DNA from: Diphasiastrum complanatum
Lineage: Eukaryota; Streptophyta; Lycopodiopsida; Lycopodiales; Lycopodiaceae
Length of the DNA: 64,000 nucleotides
Assembly: GCA_029204225.1 (NCBI GenBank)
Contig: CM055094.1
Coordinates: forward strand, 20,137,489-20,201,488
Reading direction: 5' to 3'
Positions 56,765 through 64,000 of the stretch are shown here, piece after piece (the stretch's first letter is position 1; the number at the start of each line of letters is the position of its first letter). The position numbers and the translations under genes were made by a program. The notes below the pieces were generated by a model, which worked only from the letters and a program-made list of their open reading frames with translations, was not told where the DNA came from and did no database searches.

Positions 56765-57620
56765 ATGTTACCTCCTAACCAAAATTTTGTTTATATTATC
56801 CCTATTTCTGGAGCTGACCTCAATACATTTGGCTTCCCTAGGGGACCAAACACAGTCAATAGGACCCTCAAAAAGATTGAATCCACAACATACTTCAAAT
56901 ACATAGACCCCTTAGTGGACAAATGGAAAAAAAATGATGGTTACCGTATCGAGGTCATAAATGATAAGCCCTTAGCTGCTTCGTGCGCCTATCTAACAAA
57001 ATATACATAGGGCTATAGGTCCAAGATCACACGTATCCCCATAAAACTATTCCACATGATGGCTAATTCTAAACTACACGATCAGAACCTTTATGACTGG
57101 GCCCAGTTTGCTGCCAACTGCCTCCATGACTATATCAAGAACAAGCAAACCTCCAGTTATTGGGCTATCTTCTGATAGATGTCACTTTGCAACAGTTGAG
57201 CCACCGACCTCGATTTTGAGACCACTTGATGCTAGCAGATTAAAGCTTGGGAGACTCCCTCAGAACCATCCAAGAATACCAACTCTACTTCCAGGCCTAT
57301 TGCAACAGATTCCATGCAAGCGGCTTCTCAAAAGAGAAAGAGTTCTTTCTCTCCACAAGGGCCAACTGCAAAGCATCAAACGGTCGACCTAGTGAAGCTT
57401 ACATCGAGAAAGACACCCATGTACTCGATGTCACAGACGACGGATCGATACAACCGAAGCGTCATGCTTCATCAAATGAAACAGATTCAAATGATATGGA
57501 GTTTACAGTCGAGGAGTTCCGTGGCCCAAAAGGGTTGTCTAAGAAATGCCATGTAAGAGAGAGAAAATCGTCGAATTCTGACCGAGTTTTTGGTCTGCCC
57601 GCACAACTCCGATGAGTGAC
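56765..57620 (+). pseudogene. ORF-A gene, right copy B
   Basis: N-terminal frame 56,765-57,010 ends at the common TAG after KYT; IKLFHMMANSKLHDQ and LYDWAQFAANCLHDYI follow in frame. The tail region 57,247-57,615 contains NETDSNDMEFTVEEFRGPKG and KCHVRERKSS, the longer version also present in left copy 1. Function unknown. Confidence 0.6.
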
Positions 57621-58183
57621 CTCACTAGTAATGTATGTAGTTAACTGGAAGTTGGGTAGCCGCAACGCGTGGGGTCCATACTTCAAGATTCTATTTTCTA
57701 CCATTAATTAACATGACTTCTCATGTAAATGCAAATCGTATTGCACATCAAAGTTTTCTTTCCATCTACTAAAGCGTTCACATCAAAGAAAAACAGTCTT
57801 ATCGATCTGCAAATCATGGCAAGAAACTTTGAATATTTTGGATCACAATGGGCGCCAACGTGAATCTAAATTTTTGAAATTCAGAAAATACGGAATGTGT
57901 TGGATCAAATGGAGCGGCAAGGTTATCTCAAACTTTTGCAATTCAGAAATTTGCAATTTCAACACACATCTATTGAAAAAATATTTGGCTTATTTTGCTC
58001 ATAACTGCAAAGCTTTGATTTTGCATATAAAACAAGAAACATGGAGTGTGATGGATCAAAAAGAGCGCCAAGGTCATTTCAAACTTTTTCAATTATTATT
58101 TTTTATTATGAAGACAAGTTTTAATAGCTTACAAGATATATAACAAGTGGGTTTTCTACTAGATTAATCTATCGATTATTAAG
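57621..58183 (+). other. Region upstream of ORF-B, right copy B
   Basis: Contains the VxDQxExQG repeat segment (57,829-58,143) with a frameshift relative to 50,106-50,357: the three roughly 50-base units begin near 57,833, 57,893 and 58,040. Confidence 0.5.
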
Positions 58184-58794
58184 ATGTCTAAATATCATCT
58201 CCATATTGATCTTCCCACAGAATATGCTCCACTATTGAGAAAAAATCTGAAAGGATCCACCTTACCAGCTCACCAAAGGACGAAAGACAGGAAACATTGT
58301 AATCTATGGTTTGATGGAAGTTTGTATCCAATCAATCCAATGTCAATGCAACATCCAAATTTTAGATCGGTCACACAACTCATACTGTTTTTGTGTGAAG
58401 GACACAATAGTCTATTGGGTTATTGTGAAAGATTGAAAAGTTATGGCATTAGTTATTCAATGAAAAAAAATCCACTATTTGGAAAATATGTTGAATGGTT
58501 TGCTTACTGACTACCGAGAAAAAGAAACTTTTTTATGCAAACAAAAGAAGAAAATGAAATCTTGAAGATAGATAATTCTCGTTTGCAAGATATTATATCA
58601 AACCTCAACCAAGAAACTGACAATATGAAACTAATTGTACAAACATTGTGTACCTCATATTGTCAAATAAATGTAGAAGTAAACACATTACGGAAGAAAA
58701 TACTGAACAATAAAAGAAAAAGAGTTATTTTAAAAAGTATTGACGAGCTCTCAACAAGTGGGAGTCAACGGAAAAAAAGAATATATGCTTTCAA

Positions 58795-58889
58795 GTAGGA
58801 TTATGTTTTAAACTATTCATGTGTTTTGTTTCATCTAGCACATCAATGGTTGGAATTGTTTTTTTCTAAATCTTATTTCTATTTTGCAG
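58795..58889 (+). other. Predicted intron 1 of ORF-B, right copy
   Basis: GTAGGA donor and CTATTTTGCAG acceptor, 95 bases. Same phase as the left copy. Confidence 0.75.
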
Positions 58890-59459
58890 AGCAGCTTTAG
58901 TCACCAATGAAAATCTGAAAGCAAGGACATGATTGGAAAGTCTTTGAGTGCAGTACTTACAGCCAAGTCAACGACGAGTCTACTTGGAAATCAACGATAT
59001 TCTCAAATCAAGCCCAAGATTGCAGAGGCCCTTATGGGAAAAGTCGGCAAGATCTTTGACTGAAAATTGATACAAGGAGCATGTGATTATTCTGGTATTA
59101 GCAGGGATGCATATGACACAATGTTTAAAATTATCAAAGAGGCATTTGGACAAGTACATATAAAACAATTTCCTATTCCTCGGCCCTTTCAAATCAAATT
59201 AGAGAGGGATGTCTTAAACATGGGTATGAAAAACATCATTGGTATTCCTTACCATATCAATGAAATTTATAACTCAAAACATGGCACTTTGTCATATGAT
59301 TCTACCAACAATATGTTTGTAGATCTAAATCATTTATAGAGATTTATTGTAAAGTTTTATGGAATCATGAATGGAACATTAAGCAATACGATAAACTCAG
59401 AGAGTCTTAATTTCAGTGTGCAGTCCGAAAATAATATTTGGTGGTTGGCAGCTTTCCAG

Positions 59460-59550
59460 GTTTAAATCTATTCTATTGAGTACTAGCAACTAATTCATTT
59501 CGAGAATTAATGGTTTTGTGTTTTAAGCTAATATTGTTTTGTTATTATAG
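59460..59550 (+). other. Predicted intron 2 of ORF-B
   Basis: CAG/GTTTAAA donor and GTTATTATAG acceptor, 91 bases, T-rich. Joining these sites gives a stop (GTC TGA) unless the upstream frame is shifted; since upstream indels are known here this does not exclude it, but support is weaker than for intron 1. Confidence 0.5.
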
Positions 59551-59889
59551 GTCTGAGTTCAATTCTCTTAAAATAGTTCATGATTTTGTGTTTCAAACAA
59601 GTTTTAAAGAAGATCATAAAATTCTATTTTGGATTTTTAGTAAAACAGAATATCCAGAGATAATTAAGAATCATATGAGCGACACACCACTCAATGTTCC
59701 TAGAATAGGTGATTTTAAGGTGGAATGGTATTTGGTTCACACACCAAGAGCTACAGGGAGTGAAAATCCAAAACTTAGCGAAATGTTTTAACTGATCAAA
59801 CAACATTTATATAGCTAAAACCAATAAAATCCAAGCCGTACACTCGTCGATCCAACAGCCGATCGGATCTATGGCGCGTAATACAACCG

Positions 59890-60262
59890 TCCACACGTGT
59901 GAGACCACACGTGCTACAATACACGTCAATCTGCCATTCGGCCACGTGCCCACACGTGCGAGCTAACACGTGCCAGAACACACGTCACCAAACCATTCGA
60001 CCACATGGCCACATGTGCAAGTTTCACACGTGTGAATACAGAAGTGTGGTCCCACACGTCAGTTACTGATTGGGCCACGTGACCACACGTGCGAGCCAAT
60101 ACGTGCAAGAACAAATTTCGCTGGTCCATTCGGCCACGTGTCCCCACATGGGACCCCACACGTGTTGATCCTGCAGTTTCACACATGCATATACAAACAT
60201 CTGGTTCCAAATGTCAGCTACTGACTGGGCCACGTGCCGCTGGGATTCACACGTGCCAACTT
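59890..60262 (+). promoter_or_regulatory. CACGTG (G-box) array upstream of CENH3-like gene
   Basis: I count 12 CACGTG hexamers in about 370 bases, in units with GGCCACGTG starts. Followed by a TATA box at 60,271 and the CENH3-like gene 330 bases further on. This is the only copy of the array that precedes the histone. If active, it would make the histone a target of G-box binding bZIP or bHLH factors. Confidence 0.65.
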
Positions 60263-60270
60263 GTTTCTCC

Positions 60271-60278
60271 TATATAAG
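60271..60278 (+). promoter_or_regulatory. TATA box upstream of CENH3-like gene
   Basis: TATATAAG in the context CTCCTATATAAGTCCATTCCTGGGGATTGTA, identical in layout to 51,224 and 30,676. The shared sequence ends at GATTGTA(T/C)A, exactly where the downstream sequence switches from the MAGDSRDF ORF to the histone leader. Confidence 0.6.
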
Positions 60279-60299
60279 TCCATTCCTGGGGATTGTATA

Positions 60300-60605
60300 G
60301 GTTTTCGCGTAATTTGCTGTCATGTTTGATTGCTTCCATACGACCTGCATGCGTGATATTGCCGTCATGCGAGCGACCTCGTCCCCAGGCCTATTCCTGA
60401 CACCCTCTCACGTCGTAGCGATATCAGCCTGACTTTCCCAGTATCACCATCATGCAAGCCCCTGCCTCTGCCCGCCTGTCTTTGCCACTCTCTCGCGTTG
60501 TAACGATATCACCCTTAGAGTTCTCAGTGTCACCATTACGCGAGATAATTTAGCTCTCTCTTCTGTTGTATCTTCGTCCTCGCATGGTATAGATATCCGA
60601 CCTCA
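60300..60605 (+). other. Leader of CENH3-like gene with 84-base repeats
   Basis: GC-rich compared with the window. Contains two imperfect copies, 84 bases apart, of a segment with CTCTC(A/G)CG(T)CGTAGCGATATCA and CAGT(A/G)TCACCAT (about 60,398-60,458 and 60,483-60,543), with a hint of a third upstream. Untranslated leader or proximal promoter. Confidence 0.5.
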
Positions 60606-61064
60606 ATGGCTCGGACGAAGCAAACTGCTAGGCTTACCCATTTTGTTCAACTGTCCCGTCCCCAGACATCTGAACCCATACGTCTGCAAAGACGCGGAAG
60701 ACCTCGCCGTCCATGGTTGAGGGACATCAGGGCCTTGCAGAGGTACACCAAACTTGTGATCCTGAAAGCAGCCTTGTACCGGGCTGTGAGGGAGGTTACA
60801 CGAGATATGACCACGCATCTCCCCTATGCAGTGACGTGGAATATCACTGCATTGGAGGCCCTCCATATTGCATACGAGGACTTCTAGACAAAATTGTTTG
60901 AGAATTCGATGCTGTGTTCCATTCATGGCAAGAGGGTGACACTGATGCCCAAGGACATGCTTCTTGTCATGAGGTTTCGAAACACCTATGACAACGGTAT
61001 GCCACATGGCAAATCATGCAGGCTTGAGGGTTGCCATGTGGCAAGCCATGTAGGCCTACCATAA
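60606..61064 (+). pseudogene. CENH3-like histone H3 variant, right copy (nonsense at codon 94)
   Basis: 153 codons including the final stop, the same length as the left copy. Starts MARTKQTARLTHFVQLSR; helix N region RPWLRDIRALQRYTKL is intact here. Trp78 is kept, but Arg77 is Thr. A TAG at 60,885-60,887 (CAG in the left copy) interrupts helix 2; the frame then continues LFENSMLCSIHGKRVTLMP to the end of helix 3 and into satellite. A first part of 93 residues could be made, without a complete histone fold. Most of the substitutions between the copies are transitions. Confidence 0.8.
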
Positions 61065-61576
61065 CCTTTTATGTCAAGCCAACTGGGCCCTGTGCCACGT
61101 ACGCTTGAGTGGACCTAGAGATCTATATATATATAGGTGGGCTCAAAAGTTGCCACTTGGCAAACCACACAGGCCTACCATAGGCTTGCGTGGCAGGCCA
61201 CATAGGCATGGCATGTTTATGATGCTTCCTACGTAAGCATGTCGCAGGCTACCACATAGGCTTGCCATAGGCTTGTGTGGCAAGCCAACCAAGCTTTGCC
61301 ATGTAGGCTTGAGTGGAGCTAGAGAGAGAGAGCTGGGGCTCCCAAGTTGCCATGTAGGCATGTCATGAGATAAACCACACAGGCTTGGGACTTGCCATGT
61401 GGCAAGCCATGTAGGCCTATCATAGGCTTGCGTGGTAGGTCATATAGGCATGACATAGGCTTGATGCTAGTATGTTCATGCTAGTATGTTGCAGTCTGCC
61501 ATATAGGCTTGACATAGGCTTGTGTGGCAAGCCAACTGAGCTATACCACGTGGGTTTGCCATGTAGGCTTGAGTGG

Positions 61577-61579
<3 letters not shown>
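61065..61579 (-). repeat. GCCACATGGC-type satellite array, right arm unit 1
   Basis: Inverse of 21,913-22,990 but shorter. Contains GAGAGAGAGAGCTGGGGCTCCC at about 61,323 and TATATATATA at about 61,125. Confidence 0.85.

Positions 61580-61624
<45 letters not shown>
61580..61624 (+). repeat. (GA)n microsatellite
   Basis: 45 bases of pure GA, equivalent to the CT tract of the left arm but without the CA part. Confidence 0.95.
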
Positions 61625-61626
<2 letters not shown>

Positions 61627-62109
61627 TGAGTGAGGAGTCACACATGAACTACTTCCCTGTCGTATGGCCTATCATCAACGTTGAAAATAATATCTGATAG
61701 AGATAAGAAGGGTTCCAAGCAAATTTCAAATGAGAATCTTGCAGAGAAAGTATTGAAACCACAGTTGGCGAGGGATCCAAAGAATCGAACTTGAGTGTAC
61801 AAGCCCAACAAAAGCGCATACACCAACTCACCACACATGGGAAGATCGTTAAATTTGAATTTGAAGAAAAATCATTGAAATGTTTGTAGATCGATGTTTA
61901 ACAAAATCATATATATTATAATCTTCACACATGTGGAATCAAGATCTACAAGAAAATCAACATTCTACACATAGAAAACCAAGATAGAGAAAATCACATG
62001 AGATGGACATAAGAGATGAATTCTCCACAAAGAAAGAAACTTTGATGATTATTTCTCCACTTAGGTACAACTATTTATAGCTTCCAAAATGTCATTTGGC
62101 CTCCAAAAT
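61625..62109. other. Non-coding stretch, unit 1
   Basis: Inverse of 21,370-21,830. Directly repeated at 62,674-63,150. No gene. Confidence 0.5.
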
Positions 62110-63229
<1,120 letters not shown>

Positions 63230-63710
63230 AAAATCAGCCAATTAGAATGGGTCCAAACTCGACCTCATACACTGATCTACTTGCCAGAGGTAGTTAAACC
63301 ACTATTTAGGCCCTAAGGATTAACAAATATGAAACTAACTCGAAGTTGAGATTCATTTTGGCCTCCAAAATTGCCAAATGAAAAACCAAACTAGTTGACA
63401 ATTTTTCACACCATGTCCTCTAGACATCTCCATTGATGAATACAATTTATAAGTTTTTGAAAGCAATGTACCAAAATTTAGCCAATTAGAATGGGTCCAA
63501 ACTCGACCTCATCCACTTATCTACTTGCCAGAGGTAGTTAAACCACTATTTAGGCCCTTATTAACAAATATGAAACTAACTCGAAGTTGAGATTCATTTT
63601 GGCCTCCAAAATTGCCAAATAAAAAACCAAACTAGTTGACAATTTTTCACACCATGTCCTCTAGACATCTCCATTGATGAATACAATTTATAAGTTTTTG
63701 AAAGCATACC
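63230..63710 (-). repeat. 241-bp tandem repeat, right arm, two units
   Basis: Inverse of 20,801-21,285, both units kept. Confidence 0.85.
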
Positions 63711-64000
63711 GAATGCAATCAGGGTCATGTTTTAGTTCAGTGATCTCTCTTTCACATTAGAAAAGTTTTTAAAATACATCGTTCTAGGATTCGAGAATGG
63801 ATTTTGGAATGAATTATATTTCATTGAAGTTTGAACGAGCTTGGAAATTTGAAGATTGAATGAAGCTGTAATCTATAATTTTCAAAACTCAAAGTTGTTC
63901 ATGCAAATAAAGTCATTTTTGTTAATATATTAAAATGTTGTAATCTAGGATTTCCAAAAACAAATTGAAAATTTGTTTAAAAAAATGCTTATTCCTTGTT
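63711..64000. other. Right end of window, repeat edge
   Basis: 63,720-63,880 is the inverse of 20,630-20,800. 63,870-64,000 is the inverse of 5,160-5,290, so the sequence beyond the window may continue like the left end around 5 kb. No gene. Confidence 0.55.

Larger units (their letters stand above)
58184..59791 (+). pseudogene. ORF-B spliced gene, right copy (longest)
   Basis: Part 1 (58,184-58,510): MSKYHLHIDLPTEYAP, then LRKNLKGSTLPAHQRTKD, RSVTQLILFLCEGH and a TGA. Part 2 (58,535-58,794) is the coiled-coil exon. Intron 58,795-58,889. Exon 3 runs to 59,459 and includes FQIKLERDVLNMGMKN, IPYHINEIYN and NNIWWLAAFQ. Intron 59,460-59,550 is likely. The last exon reads EFNSLKIVHDFVFQTSF, EYPEIIKNHMSDTPLNVPRI and ends LSEMF. 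Breaks: a one-base deletion at about 58,921 (KARTstop, KEQDM in the left copy), a TGA at 59,060 and a TAG at 59,337. Total length would be near 500 residues. No known domain recognised; nuclear location is possible from the basic NKRKR and QRKKR stretches. Confidence 0.7.

Noticed and set aside
20000-61100. Calling the whole composite an endogenous DNA virus
   Set aside because: No capsid, polymerase B, packaging ATPase or other viral hallmark was recognised; only the unknown ORFs would support it.

Overview
This looks like nuclear DNA of a land plant, from a very repeat-rich and AT-rich region that has been repeatedly rearranged. The plant assignment rests on Ty1/copia and Ty3/gypsy remnants of plant type, on short introns of about 90-96 bp, and on a centromeric-type histone H3 (CENH3-like) sequence with an Arg-Trp before helix 2, as I recall from plant CENH3. 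I cannot name the species. I saw no convincing single-copy housekeeping gene, no tRNA or rRNA gene and no CRISPR array.

Layout. The dominant structure is a large imperfect inverted repeat: a left arm at about 20,630-35,030 and a right arm at about 46,830-63,880, separated by about 11.8 kb. Inside the spacer, 40,320-44,100 is in turn an inverted copy of 15,540-20,330. The first 15 kb and the spacer are built from the same modules in varying order and orientation. The recurring modules are: a copia element with its integrase and RT region deleted (three main copies); a gypsy gag/protease/linker fragment (seven copies); two modules with conserved but unrecognised ORFs; an AT-rich module; a 36-bp minisatellite with a 12-residue coding period; an array rich in CACGTG; and a satellite built on a near-palindromic GCCACATGGC-like core.

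Unusual cargo. Within the arms lie: (1) a 302-codon open reading frame with Penelope-like reverse transcriptase motifs on the minus strand at 29,260-30,168, with a broken mirror copy at 51,793-52,712; (2) a divergent CENH3-like histone at 23,000-23,458 (minus) and 60,606-61,064 (plus), each copy broken by a different in-frame TAG; (3) an unrecognised spliced gene family (called ORF-B here) whose first intron restores the frame exactly; (4) a second unrecognised family (ORF-A) with a disordered tail; (5) next to the left arm and inside the spacer, a third unrecognised family (ORF-C) made of two roughly 200-residue repeats. A CACGTG array followed by a TATA box sits upstream of the CENH3-like gene in the right arm. 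The same array-plus-TATA cassette sits upstream of a different small ORF at two other places.

Interpretation. The arrangement suggests a composite, host-gene-bearing repeat that spread by segmental duplication and inversion rather than by ordinary retrotransposition. Evidence for this is that internal deletions and junctions are shared between copies. Most of the genes are decayed, and many of the nonsense changes are C-to-T (CAG to TAG, CAA to TAA). Function of the unrecognised families is unknown; I name them only to link their copies.
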